Assembly: GCA_900770395.1 (NCBI GenBank)
Contig: CAAGKM010000020.1
Span: 1 to 64,000, forward strand
Origin: an uncultured Prevotella sp.
GTDB taxonomy: Bacteria > Bacteroidota > Bacteroidia > Bacteroidales > Bacteroidaceae
DNA: 64,000 bases
Direction: 5' to 3'
Of this stretch, positions 1-7,589 are shown in pieces. Each line of letters starts with the position of its first letter. Position 1 is the first letter of the stretch. Made by a program: the position numbers and the translations under genes. The notes beneath the pieces are model-generated. The model saw only the letters and a list, made by a program, of their open reading frames with translations. It had not been told where the DNA came from and did not search any database.

Positions 1-108
1 CGGATTACACGGAAAACACGGATTCGTGAAAGAAAAAACCGTGAAATCCGTGTAATCCGTGCCTAATTTATGTCATTATGATTACTTGTTTTTCATTTAT
101 GACACACC
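1..108. repeat. Inverted-repeat element, copy 1 (cut by window edge)
   Basis: This copy of a dispersed palindromic element begins outside the window. Its right end is ATTTATGACACACC (95-108). Over its whole visible length it is the near-perfect reverse complement of 609-720, with only a few mismatches, and it has the same orientation as the copy ending at 3578. It may be the right end of another cassette to the left. Right after it, 126-145 is a small perfect hairpin (CCCCGACA/TGTCGGGG) that could end transcription arriving from the left. Confidence 0.85.
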
Positions 109-170
109 CTCATTTTTTTACAACTCCCCGACAATAGTGTCGGGGATAATTTTATTATATAACAACAAAC

Positions 171-623
171 ATGAAAAAAAGAAACAAAAATCAGCAGGGC
201 GGATACAACATTGTATTCAATTGCACCAGCGCAGTGAACATCACCTTCAACAACGGCATGCCCGAAATCAATGTAGACACCCCCAAGCCCAAGGCGCCGG
301 AGGAGCAGTCGCCATGGAACATGCTGCCCGTAAAAAGCGTGCAGACGCTGCGTGCGCTGCTCGACCTGCTGGTGGAGAGCGGCGAGCTCAACGAAGATTA
401 TCACCCCAACCGTCTGTCGGTGCCGCAGCTGGCTGTGATTGCCAGCCAGCTGTTCAGCCGGTCGGGCATACACGACAACAACTGGCAGTTTGCCGGCATA
501 CTGTTCGGGGTGGCGCCGAAAGACCTGCGCCATGCCTACAGCATACGCACCGAATCACCGAAGATACAGGAGTATAACCGCAAGCTCGACAGAATTTTCG
601 ACAACGAGGTGTGTCATAAATAA
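171..623 (+). CDS. Hypothetical protein between two inverted-repeat copies
   Basis: I do not recognise this 150-aa protein. It starts at an ATG after an A-rich leader and has no signal peptide or membrane segment. The N-terminus (about 1-45) is polar with a beta-type stretch (NIVFNCTSAVNITF); residues 55-145 look like a helical domain (TLRALLDLL, LSVPQLAVIASQLF). It lies between repeat copies 1 and 2, and its last codons (EVCHK, stop) are made by the first bases of copy 2, so the reading frame and the repeat have evolved together. GC-rich codon use matches the neighbouring vapE gene. It may be a passenger of the cassette family, for example a small regulatory or DNA-binding protein, but the sequence does not prove this. 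Confidence 0.65.
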   Translation: MKKRNKNQQGGYNIVFNCTSAVNITFNNGMPEINVDTPKPKAPEEQSPWNMLPVKSVQTLRALLDLLVESGELNEDYHPNRLSVPQLAVIASQLFSRSGIHDNNWQFAGILFGVAPKDLRHAYSIRTESPKIQEYNRKLDRIFDNEVCHK

Positions 624-736
624 AAACAAGTAATCATAATGACATAAATTAGGCACGGATTACACGGATTTCACTGTTTTTTCTTTCACGAATCTGTGTT
701 TTCCGTGAAATCCGTGCCTAAAAAAATAGAAGGTTG
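609..736. repeat. Inverted-repeat element, copy 2 (left end of VapE cassette)
   Basis: It starts GGTGTGTCATAAAT (609-622), runs through the motif TTAGGCACGGATT and its partner AATCCGTGCCTAA (649-720), and continues into AGAAGGTTG. It is inverted relative to both copy 1 and the copy at 3447-3578. The internal arms can fold into a long hairpin. Together copies 2 and 3 form ~130-bp terminal inverted repeats around vapE and the DUF4248 gene. Confidence 0.85.
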
Positions 737-800
737 GCTTTGACACACCTCTTTGTACCTTTTTGTACCCCCTCGGCGTTGGCATCCGCGTTGGCATCAG

Positions 801-835
801 TTGGCATCTTTTCTGAAATATTATCACTACCTTTG
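801..835 (+). promoter_or_regulatory. Candidate promoter of vapE
   Basis: TACCTTTG at 828-835 fits the Bacteroidetes -7 box TAnnTTTG. A TTG at 801-803 is the best -33 candidate, but its 24-bp spacing is longer than usual. Just upstream GTTGGCATC occurs three times (778-809 region). The predicted leader to the vapE ATG is about 40 nt. Confidence 0.4.
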
Positions 836-879
836 TGGTGCAATTCAGAGTAATTACATTCTAATTTTTTTAAACATTT

Positions 880-2949
880 ATGGAGATATCAACATTCAGA
901 AACTTCAGGAGCAAGAAGCCCGGGAGTTCCACCCTTGAGGCTATCGCGGAATACATCCGCACCGACCGGAGCCTCGCGCAGATCACAGCCCTGTACCGTC
1001 AGAGCGGCAGTAAGACAATCAAGGGCGAGAGTCCGCTGTTCGCCGTGGCGGCTACGTTCAGCGGCGGCAAAGCCCGCGCCGACATCATCGGCATCACGGG
1101 GCTGTCGCTCGTCGACATCGACCATGTGCCTGTGGAGCGTCTGGCTGAGATCAGGGCGAAAGCCATTGCCGACCCTCACACGCTGCTGCTCTACACCACC
1201 ATCAGCGGTCTCGGGCTGCGCATCATCTACCGTTACGAGAGTCACGAGAGCCACAGCTTGAAGCAGCGCGTCAGTTTCTATCCCAAGGCGTTCGCCGTGG
1301 GCAACCATTACTTCTCGCGGCTGCTGGGCATCGAGCCCGACGGGCAGTGCAAAAACATCACGCGCCTGTCGGGGCTTGCCTACGACCCCAGGGCGTATTT
1401 CAACCCCGACGCCACGGCGTTCACCGCAGCCGAGTGTGAGGCTGCGTGGGACCGTGTGGCAGCGTCTGCGCGTGAGACGAGGCTGGAGAACCGTATTGCG
1501 AATTTTTACAACAAAGTAATCAAGCCGAGGCTCAATGCCGAGGGTGTGGTGTATGCCCCCGGCAGCCACAACAAGTACGTGATGCGTGTGGGCTACATGC
1601 TCGCCGAGAAGCGTTACGACCGCCATGCCGCCATTGGGTGGGCAAGGGCGCAGTTCAGCGACTACGACGGCACGGAACAGGTGCTCAAATCGTGCTTCGA
1701 CACCGTCGCCAACGGCAGCGGTGACAGCCAGCGACAGTCTGCCCGCCATCAGCAGATGGCTTCGGTGGATGATATCAAAGCCTTTCTCGATGAGCATATA
1801 CGTCTGAGGTTCAATGTGATAACCAGGCGTGTGGAGTGTGCTTGCGAGAATTCGCCACAGGCAAAGTGGCAACCCGTGACCGACCGTGTGGTCAACTCGC
1901 TTTGGAGCAGTATGTCGGAAAATCAGAGGGTGAACGTTTGCGACGTGTTCCGGGTGATAGAGAGCGACTACGTTAAGCCGTTTCATCCCTTCGCCCATTA
2001 TCTGGAGCAGCTGCCTCCGTGGCACGAGGGCGACCGCGACTTCATTGCCGACCTTGCCGCCACCGTGACTGTAAAAAATGATGACACAAGCAGCGGCGGA
2101 GCTCCCTCCCGCCTCACCTTTGACTACGCCCTCCGCCGATGGCTGGTGGGCATGGTGGCGGCGTGGATTGACGACACCGTGGTGAACAACGTCATACTGG
2201 TGCTCATAGGCGAGCAGGGAGCATACAAGACCACATGGTTCAACTATCTGCTGCCGCCCGAGCTGCGCCGCTATTTCTACACCAAGACCAACGCCGGACG
2301 CATGTCGAAGGACGACCTGCTCACGCTGGCGCAGTATGCCCTGGTGTGCTGCGAGGAGCTCGACACCATGCGCCCCGCCGAGCTCAACCAGCTCAAGGCT
2401 GCCGTCACCATGACGAGCATCGACGAGCGTGCAGCCTACGCGCGGTTTCATGAGCACCGCCGCCACATCGCCTCGTTCTGCGGCACGGGCAACAACACCA
2501 TGTTCCTCTCCGACCCAACGGGCAGCCGCCGGTGGCTCCCCTTCGAGGTGGAGCGTATAGTGTCGCCGCGCGAGCGTCCCTTCCCCTACGAGGGCATCTA
2601 CGCCCAGGCGCTGGCGCTCTACAGGGGCGGCTTCCGTTTCTGGTTCACCAGCGAGGAGATAATGATGCAAAACCGTCATAACCGTCATTTCGAGATTCCC
2701 AATATGGAGCTGGAGCTCGTAAGCCTCTACTTCCGCCGTCCGCAGCCCCACGAGACGCCTATGTTCATGACCTCGGCGCGTGCCATGCAGGTGATTGGCG
2801 GCGGAGTGAGCCAGAAGCTCAACGCCACACGCATCGGAATGGCGTTCAGCGAGCTGGGCTTTGAGCGTGCCCGTCAGAACGGCATCCGCGGATTCCTTGT
2901 GATAATGCGCACCGCCGAGGAGATGATGCTCTACCAGAAGAACATCTGA
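880..2949 (+). CDS. VapE-family protein with BT4734-like primase N-terminus
   Basis: This 689-aa protein has the two-part layout common in Bacteroidales mobile DNA. Residues ~45-185 resemble the BT4734/BF3469-like N-terminal domain, a primase-polymerase relative: an acidic motif VDIDH near 85 and SGLGLRI near 113 fit its conserved positions. Residues ~380-640 are a virulence-associated protein E (SF3-like) ATPase with a P-loop GEQGAYKTT at 444-452 and a Walker B-like LVCCEELD at 488-495. The P-loop has Tyr where Gly is usual, as I recall for this family. In phages and plasmids such proteins are replication primase-helicases; in chromosomal cassettes their job is unknown. It is followed by a DUF4248 gene and sits inside inverted repeats, so a role in the cassette's own maintenance is plausible inference. 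Confidence 0.9.
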   Translation: MEISTFRNFRSKKPGSSTLEAIAEYIRTDRSLAQITALYRQSGSKTIKGESPLFAVAATFSGGKARADIIGITGLSLVDIDHVPVERLAEIRAKAIADPHTLLLYTTISGLGLRIIYRYESHESHSLKQRVSFYPKAFAVGNHYFSRLLGIEPDGQCKNITRLSGLAYDPRAYFNPDATAFTAAECEAAWDRVAASARETRLENRIANFYNKVIKPRLNAEGVVYAPGSHNKYVMRVGYMLAEKRYDRHAAIGWARAQFSDYDGTEQVLKSCFDTVANGSGDSQRQSARHQQMASVDDIKAFLDEHIRLRFNVITRRVECACENSPQAKWQPVTDRVVNSLWSSMSENQRVNVCDVFRVIESDYVKPFHPFAHYLEQLPPWHEGDRDFIADLAATVTVKNDDTSSGGAPSRLTFDYALRRWLVGMVAAWIDDTVVNNVILVLIGEQGAYKTTWFNYLLPPELRRYFYTKTNAGRMSKDDLLTLAQYALVCCEELDTMRPAELNQLKAAVTMTSIDERAAYARFHEHRRHIASFCGTGNNTMFLSDPTGSRRWLPFEVERIVSPRERPFPYEGIYAQALALYRGGFRFWFTSEEIMMQNRHNRHFEIPNMELELVSLYFRRPQPHETPMFMTSARAMQVIGGGVSQKLNATRIGMAFSELGFERARQNGIRGFLVIMRTAEEMMLYQKNI

Positions 2950-2955
2950 ACGGCG

Positions 2956-3091
2956 TGGCAACCTGGCAACCTGGCAGCCTTTTTCTAAAACTTTCACGCA
3001 CACGGGCGGGCAGGGATAAAAATTCTCAAATATCGTTTTGCTCATCTTCAAAGTAATTCCCGAAAACGGCTGACAGGTTGCCAGGTTGCCA
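2956..3091. repeat. Inverted repeat after vapE
   Basis: TGGCAACCTGGCAACCTGGC (2956-2975, continuing to 2977) is matched in reverse complement by 3070-3091, with one mismatch over 22 bp. Each arm contains a tandem duplication of GGCAACCT. The 92-bp loop has no gene. The structure sits between vapE and the DUF4248 gene and could limit read-through or bind a cassette protein. Confidence 0.7.
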
Positions 3092-3130
3092 GAATAAAGA
3101 AAAACAACTCAACACTCATAACTCAACACT

Positions 3131-3340
3131 ATGGAAATCAGAACCTACACCAAGCAGGAGCTTGCATCGCTCTACAGTCCCGGCACAACCGACAGAAGCG
3201 CCCTGCGCACTCTCTACAACTGGATACGTCTGAACACCGAGCTGCGCAACGAGCTATGCGCCACGCACTACAGCAAGTGGTCGAAGAGCTTCACGCCGCG
3301 TCAGGTGAGGCTCATCGTGAAATACCTCGGAGAGCCGTAA
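3131..3340 (+). CDS. DUF4248 family protein
   Basis: This 69-aa protein matches my memory of DUF4248: short, basic, helical, with an N-terminal ELASLYSP-type helix, then LYNWIRLN and a C-terminal FTPRQVRLIVKYLGEP. The pattern (a helix, then tyrosine/tryptophan-rich turns ending in a 'target helix') suggests a winged or MerR-like DNA-binding fold; that is inference. The family is usually found next to VapE and HU-like genes in Bacteroidales, as here. Its leader contains ACTCAACACT microsatellite DNA (3106-3130), and a 21-bp repeat array starts 17 bp after the stop codon. Confidence 0.8.
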   Translation: MEIRTYTKQELASLYSPGTTDRSALRTLYNWIRLNTELRNELCATHYSKWSKSFTPRQVRLIVKYLGEP

Positions 3341-3357
3341 CACTGCACCACAGTCAC

Positions 3358-3435
3358 AAACGTATCGCTCACGGACGCAAACGTATCATTCAGCCGCGGA
3401 AACGTATCGTTCACGGACGCAAACGAGTCGTTTGG
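3358..3435. repeat. 21-bp period repeat array A
   Basis: AAACGTATCG-type units start at 3358, 3379, 3400 and 3421, exactly 21 bp apart, with related spacers (CTCACGGACGC, TTCACGGACGC). The last unit is altered (AAACGAGTCG). Read on the plus strand the period encodes a heptad KRI(A/V)HGR, but there is no convincing gene. The core is the reverse complement of the units at 60412-60509. Confidence 0.85.
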
Positions 3436-3446
3436 TGACACAAAAC

Positions 3447-3578
3447 AACCTTCCATTGTTTTTTAGGCACGGATTACACGGATGTCACAGATTTTTTTCT
3501 TTCCCTAATCTGTGTATTCCGTGAAATCCGTGCCTAATTTATGTCATTATGATTACATGTTCTCATTTATGACACACC
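3447..3578. repeat. Inverted-repeat element, copy 3 (right end of VapE cassette)
   Basis: It runs CAACCTTCCATTG, then the TTAGGCACGGATT/AATCCGTGCCTAA arms, and ends ATTTATGACACACC at 3565-3578. It is the inverted partner of 609-736 and parallel to copy 1. No obvious target-site duplication flanks the pair. Confidence 0.85.
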
Positions 3579-3641
3579 CTGCTCACGCACGGCAGAAGTT
3601 GTAAAAAAACTTAATTTCACGCAACATGGAAAGAAGTTTTC

Positions 3642-3671
3642 TTGCATTGCAAAATAAATTATGTAAATTTG
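3642..3671 (+). promoter_or_regulatory. Candidate promoter for the 3711 gene
   Basis: TTG at 3642-3644 and TAAATTTG at 3664-3671, 19 bp apart, fit the Bacteroidetes vegetative promoter. It lies outside the VapE cassette, so it should mark the start of the next transcription unit. Confidence 0.5.
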
Positions 3672-3710
3672 CAAACAAGAACATAACCCGCAGGTATAAA
3701 CGTTGGAAAT

Positions 3711-4292
3711 ATGACAATAAGAGAAGTCATGGCAAGAATAAGACGCATGGGCAGCTCACGTGGATTTGGCATACAGTCGCCCAGCGACTACAGCTTTGTA
3801 TGCGACATCGTGAACTGCCGCCACACCTATTACGCCTACAGCGACCTGAAAAACACCATTACCGGCATATCAGGGAAAGAGCGCAGAAAGGCAGAGCTAT
3901 TGTTCAGAATCACAAACTTCCTACAGCCCGACGTAACGGTGAATCTCGGAATGGAGCAGTGGTATGAGACTTACATATCGAGTGCCTGCAAACGGACGAG
4001 GATTTACAGCGGCAACGACACTCACAGACATCAGGAAGGCGGTGAGGAGGGAGACCGCCGGCTGCTGCTCATATCATGCAAGCAGCCATACGACGGGCAG
4101 ATATACGGCAGATACATGACAGACGGAACAATTCTGATTGCCGACGGCATAAACACTGACAATAAGGCACGCCGGCAATGGCAGAGGATAGCTGGCGACA
4201 GCCGCAGCACCTTAGTGTTCGACCTCTACGATATTGGCATAGTTATTGCTGATACGAAAAGAAGCAAGGTGACATATAAGATAAATTATTAA
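3711..4292 (+). CDS. Hypothetical protein upstream of cobalamin adenosyltransferase
   Basis: This 193-aa cytoplasmic protein has a conserved-looking opening, RGFGIQSPSDYSFV (about 19-32), which I associate with Bacteroidales proteins distantly like class I methyltransferases. Later blocks (TVNLGMEQWYETYI, LLLISCKQPY, LVFDLYDIGIVI) have the alternating strand pattern of a Rossmann-like fold. No intact SAM-binding glycine motif is visible, so enzymatic activity is unproven. The stop lies 11 bp before the adenosyltransferase ATG, so the two are probably co-transcribed. Function unknown. Confidence 0.7.
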   Translation: MTIREVMARIRRMGSSRGFGIQSPSDYSFVCDIVNCRHTYYAYSDLKNTITGISGKERRKAELLFRITNFLQPDVTVNLGMEQWYETYISSACKRTRIYSGNDTHRHQEGGEEGDRRLLLISCKQPYDGQIYGRYMTDGTILIADGINTDNKARRQWQRIAGDSRSTLVFDLYDIGIVIADTKRSKVTYKINY

Positions 4293-4303
4293 GCAAAAAA
4301 GAT

Positions 4304-4867
4304 ATGAAGATAACAAAAGTGTACACACGCCACGGCGACAAGGGAATGACCGACCTCGTGGGCGGCGAGAGAGTGAGCAAGGCAAGCCGCAGGCTCGAGG
4401 CATACGGCACCGTGGACGAGCTTAACAGCCACCTGGGGCTGCTCGCCGCAATGATTAAAAACGACGATGACCGCGAGATGATAACGAATGTGCAGAGCTG
4501 CCTGTTCAACGTGTGCACCAACCTCGCCACCGACCAGAGCACCACCCCGCTCTACCCCTCGGCGCATATTCCCGACGGAGCCACGGAGATGCTGGAGCGG
4601 CAGGTGGACGAGATACAGGCGCTGCTGCCAGAGAGGCAGGGGTTCATACTGCCAGGAGGCTGCCAGGCTGCCGCGCAGTGCCATGTGTGCCGCACTGTGT
4701 GCCGGCGCGCCGAGCGGTGCATCGTAAGTCTCGGCGAGACGGCGCAGATATCGCCCGAAGTGCTGCAATATGTTAACAGACTGAGCGATTATCTGTTCGT
4801 TTTGGCAAAAAAAATAAATTTTAACGAGGGAATAAGCGAAAAAATATGGGAAAACCCTTGTAAATAG
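4304..4867 (+). CDS. Cob(I)yrinic acid a,c-diamide adenosyltransferase, PduO type
   Basis: This 187-aa enzyme transfers the 5'-deoxyadenosyl group of ATP to Co(I) corrinoids to make coenzyme B12. It shows the PduO/MMAB signatures in order: TRHGDKGMTDL at about 7-17 (ATP loop), RLEAYGTVDELNSHLG near 30-45, LPGGCQAAAQCHVCRTVCRRAER near 122-144 (Arg-rich ATP-binding helix) and VNRLSDYLFVLAK near 161-173. Length is normal. The gene is cytoplasmic and probably co-transcribed with the gene before it. The next promoter (4858-4887) overlaps its 3' end, so the downstream T9SS genes form a separate unit. Confidence 0.95.
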   Translation: MKITKVYTRHGDKGMTDLVGGERVSKASRRLEAYGTVDELNSHLGLLAAMIKNDDDREMITNVQSCLFNVCTNLATDQSTTPLYPSAHIPDGATEMLERQVDEIQALLPERQGFILPGGCQAAAQCHVCRTVCRRAERCIVSLGETAQISPEVLQYVNRLSDYLFVLAKKINFNEGISEKIWENPCK

Positions 4868-4887
4868 AAAAATATTATGTACTTTTG
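4858..4887 (+). promoter_or_regulatory. Promoter for the DUF2795-porP-gld operon
   Basis: TTG (4858-4860) and TACTTTTG (4880-4887) are 19 bp apart, a good match to the Bacteroidetes consensus, and the ATG of the first gene follows at 4921. The -33 element lies inside the end of the adenosyltransferase gene. Confidence 0.6.
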
Positions 4888-4920
4888 CGGTCAAATTTCA
4901 AAAATGTAAAGATTTAGACT

Positions 4921-5142
4921 ATGTATTGGACACTTGAATTGGCGTCGAAACTGGAGGATGCTCCATGGCCCGCCACCAAAGAAGAGCTTATAGACTACGC
5001 CACACGCTCGGGCTGCCCGCTGGAGGTGCTGGAGAACCTGCAGGAGATTGAGGACGAGGGCGATATCTACGACAGCATCGAGGACATCTGGCCCGACTAC
5101 CCCACAAAGGAGGACTTCCTGTTCAACGAGGACGAGTACTAA
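4921..5142 (+). CDS. DUF2795 family protein
   Basis: This 73-aa acidic protein carries the DUF2795 pattern: a helix LASKLEDAPWPATKEELIDYA followed by ARSGCPLEVLENLQEI-type sequence (here TRSGCPLEVLENLQEIED) and an acidic tail ending in DEDEY. Members are small, soluble and of unknown function. It is first in the porP-gldKLMN transcription unit, 13 bp before porP. That position recurs, as I recall, in Prevotella-type genomes, which hints at an accessory role, but none is shown. Confidence 0.85.
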   Translation: MYWTLELASKLEDAPWPATKEELIDYATRSGCPLEVLENLQEIEDEGDIYDSIEDIWPDYPTKEDFLFNEDEY

Positions 5143-5155
5143 CCACAGGCACACC

Positions 5156-6094
5156 ATGCACAAGCGGTTAGCACTGACATTAGCGGCACTATGGCTCTCA
5201 TTGTCTGAGACGAGCGCGCAGTACGACCCTGCCTACGCCCACTACTGGACAATGGAGACATCGTTTAACCCTGCCGCCACCGGCAAGGAGAAGAAAATCA
5301 ACGCCACCGCAGCCTACAACAACACCCTGACGGGATTTGAGAACAATCCCCGCACCATGTACGCCTCCGCCGACCTGCCGCTGTATGCCATCGGCGCCTA
5401 CCACGGTGTGGGAGCATTGTTTCAGAACGACCAGATCGGTCTGTTCAAGCACACCAAGATGGCACTGCAATACTCCTACAAGCATAAGCTGTTTGGCGGT
5501 ATGCTGAGCATAGGAGCGCAGATTGGCATGCTAAGCGAGAAATTCGACGGAACGAAGGTGGACACCGACACGCCCGACGACCCCGCATTCCCGTCGACAG
5601 AGGTCAGCGGCAGCGCCATGGACTTTGGCGCAGGCATCTATTATGTCCACGGCAGACTTTACGCCGGAGTGTCGGCACAGCATCTCAACGCGCCCACCGT
5701 GGAACTGGGCGAGAGAAGCAACTTCAAAATTGACCCCACATATTATTTTACCGCCGGATACAATATTAAACTGAAAAACCCGTTTATATCTATACAGCCC
5801 TCAGCACTGGTGCAGTACAATGGCGACGAGCTGCGTGCCGACATCACGGCGATAGCCCGCTACACACACGACAAGAAAATGCTCTACGGCGGAGTGGGAT
5901 GCAGCCCCACCAACTCAGTGACGGTCTACGTGGGCGGCAACTTCCACGGCATCCGCCTGGGCTACAGCTACGAGATCTACACCTCGGCAATAAGCATGGG
6001 CAACGGCAGCCACGAGATATGCGTGGGCTACCAGACCGACATCAACATCGGCAAGAAGGGGCGCAACCTGCACAAAAGTGTGCGCCTGCTGTAA
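5156..6094 (+). CDS. porP: Type IX secretion outer-membrane protein, PorP/SprF family
   Basis: This 312-aa protein starts at ATG 5156, giving a signal peptide (KRLALTLAALWLSLSETSA, cleaved before QYDP). After cleavage it has the PorP/SprF hallmarks: the N-terminal QYDPAYAHYW, then SFNPAATGK, and a barrel of alternating strands ending with an aromatic-rich strand (HEICVGYQTDINIGKK). Such proteins sit in the outer membrane and work with GldK/GldN in export or surface attachment of T9SS cargo. The frame is open upstream to 5048, but that extension overlaps the previous gene and has no hydrophobic start, so 5156 is preferred. gldK follows 40 bp downstream. Confidence 0.92.
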   Translation: MHKRLALTLAALWLSLSETSAQYDPAYAHYWTMETSFNPAATGKEKKINATAAYNNTLTGFENNPRTMYASADLPLYAIGAYHGVGALFQNDQIGLFKHTKMALQYSYKHKLFGGMLSIGAQIGMLSEKFDGTKVDTDTPDDPAFPSTEVSGSAMDFGAGIYYVHGRLYAGVSAQHLNAPTVELGERSNFKIDPTYYFTAGYNIKLKNPFISIQPSALVQYNGDELRADITAIARYTHDKKMLYGGVGCSPTNSVTVYVGGNFHGIRLGYSYEIYTSAISMGNGSHEICVGYQTDINIGKKGRNLHKSVRLL

Positions 6095-6134
6095 AGAAAG
6101 ACAATTAAACACAAGAACCGTAAAAACCATAAGA

Positions 6135-7589
6135 ATGAATTTTTCGAAAACAATATCAACCGCATTAGTGGCTGTGGTGATTGTCACCACACAAATCTCA
6201 TGCTTCGGCGGCAAGATGGCGTCGGCATCGGGCGGCGAGGTGACGGGAGTGAGCGGAAAGCCTTTCACCGAGCCCACGCCCTACGGAATGACACTCGTGA
6301 AGCGAGGACACCTGCGGATGGGAATAGAGAAGCAGGACAGCCTGTGGGGCAAGGAGACACCAGTGAGAGACATCTCGGTGGAGGGATTCTGGATGGACGA
6401 GGCGGAGATAACCAACTCGCAGTACCGCCAGTTTGTCAACTATGTGCGTGACTCCATTCTGCGCGAGCGTCTTGCCGACCCGGCATACGGCGGCGACGAG
6501 ACCTACAAAATCGAGGAGGACAAGAACGGCGACCCCGTCACACCGCACCTCAACTGGAAGAAACCGCTGCCGCGCAAGCCCAACGAGGACGAGCAGCGCG
6601 CATTTGAGAGTCTCTATGTCACCAATCAGGTGACAGGCGAGAAGATGCTCGACTGGCGGCAGATGAACTACCGCTACGAGATTTACGACTACACCGAGGC
6701 GGCAAAGCGCAAGTACCGCCCCAAGCACTCGGAGCGCGTACTCAACACCGACATAAAGGAAAATCCAAACGAGCAGATATGGATATCAAAGGACACGGCA
6801 TACGTCGACGACGAGGGAAGGATTGTGCAGCAGACCATCAACCGCGAGTACACCGGCGAGTGGGACTTCCTCAACACCTATATCGTGAACATCTATCCCG
6901 ACACCACATGCTGGGTGAACGATTTTCCCAATGCCGACAATGAGGTGTACATGCGCAACTATTTCAGCAACGCCGCCTACAACGACTACCCTGTGGTGGG
7001 AGTGACATGGGAGCAGGCAAACGCATTCTGCGCATGGCGCACAGAGTATCTGCTGAAAGGACTCGGCTCCGCCGCCCGCCACATGCAGCGCTACCGCCTG
7101 CCCACAGAGGCGGAGTGGGAATATGCCGCAAGAGGCAAGGACCAGAACGAGTTCCCGTGGGACAACGCCGACATGGCAAGCGGCAAGGGATGCTTCTTCG
7201 CCAACTTCAAGCCCGACAACGGCAACTACACCAAAGACGGCAACCTGATAACAAGCAAGACAAGAATATACCCGGCAAACAGCAACGGGCTCTACGACAT
7301 GGCAGGCAATGTGGCTGAGTGGACCAGCACCATCTACACCGAGGCGGGCGTGGAGGCGATGAACGACATCAACCCGCAGCTGAAATACAACGCCGCCATC
7401 GAGGACCCATACCGCATGAAGAAAAAGAGCGTGAGGGGAGGCTCGTGGAAAGACCCCGAGAGCTACATACGCTCGGCATGGCGAACATTCGAGTATCAGA
7501 ACCAGCCACGCGCATACATCGGCTTCCGCTGCGTGCGCAGCCTGGCTAACACCACAAGTGAGAAATCAAAAAAGAGCAAGAAAAGATGA
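6135..7589 (+). CDS. gldK: Gliding/T9SS lipoprotein GldK (PorK)
   Basis: This 484-aa protein begins with a signal sequence ending in TTQISC, a loose Bacteroidetes lipobox, so the Cys would be lipidated and held at the outer membrane. The body is a formylglycine-generating-enzyme-like fold: LVKRGHLRMG, EITNSQYRQFV, VVGVTWEQANAFCAWR, RLPTEAEWEYAARG, LYDMAGNVAEWTS, VRGGSWKDPES and YIGFRCVRS in family order. In GldK/PorK this fold is structural: with GldN it forms the periplasmic ring of the type IX system. The ATG at 6135 is chosen because it starts the signal peptide; an in-frame start further upstream overlaps porP. Its stop overlaps the gldL ATG (ATGA). Confidence 0.95.
   Translation: MNFSKTISTALVAVVIVTTQISCFGGKMASASGGEVTGVSGKPFTEPTPYGMTLVKRGHLRMGIEKQDSLWGKETPVRDISVEGFWMDEAEITNSQYRQFVNYVRDSILRERLADPAYGGDETYKIEEDKNGDPVTPHLNWKKPLPRKPNEDEQRAFESLYVTNQVTGEKMLDWRQMNYRYEIYDYTEAAKRKYRPKHSERVLNTDIKENPNEQIWISKDTAYVDDEGRIVQQTINREYTGEWDFLNTYIVNIYPDTTCWVNDFPNADNEVYMRNYFSNAAYNDYPVVGVTWEQANAFCAWRTEYLLKGLGSAARHMQRYRLPTEAEWEYAARGKDQNEFPWDNADMASGKGCFFANFKPDNGNYTKDGNLITSKTRIYPANSNGLYDMAGNVAEWTSTIYTEAGVEAMNDINPQLKYNAAIEDPYRMKKKSVRGGSWKDPESYIRSAWRTFEYQNQPRAYIGFRCVRSLANTTSEKSKKSKKR

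Noticed and set aside
889..1400. vapE as a degraded phage replication gene
   Set aside because: The frame is open over 689 codons with both P-loop and Walker B boxes and normal spacing, so it looks intact.
889..3051. 720-codon open frame on the minus strand opposite vapE
   Set aside because: It is antisense to a gene with clear domain motifs, its protein is rich in His/Val/Gly/Ala as expected of a GC-rich shadow frame, and it has no promoter or known motif.
3256..3438. 60-codon frame with KRIVHGR heptads after DUF4248
   Set aside because: It overlaps DUF4248 and is carried by the 21-bp array; heptads follow from the period.
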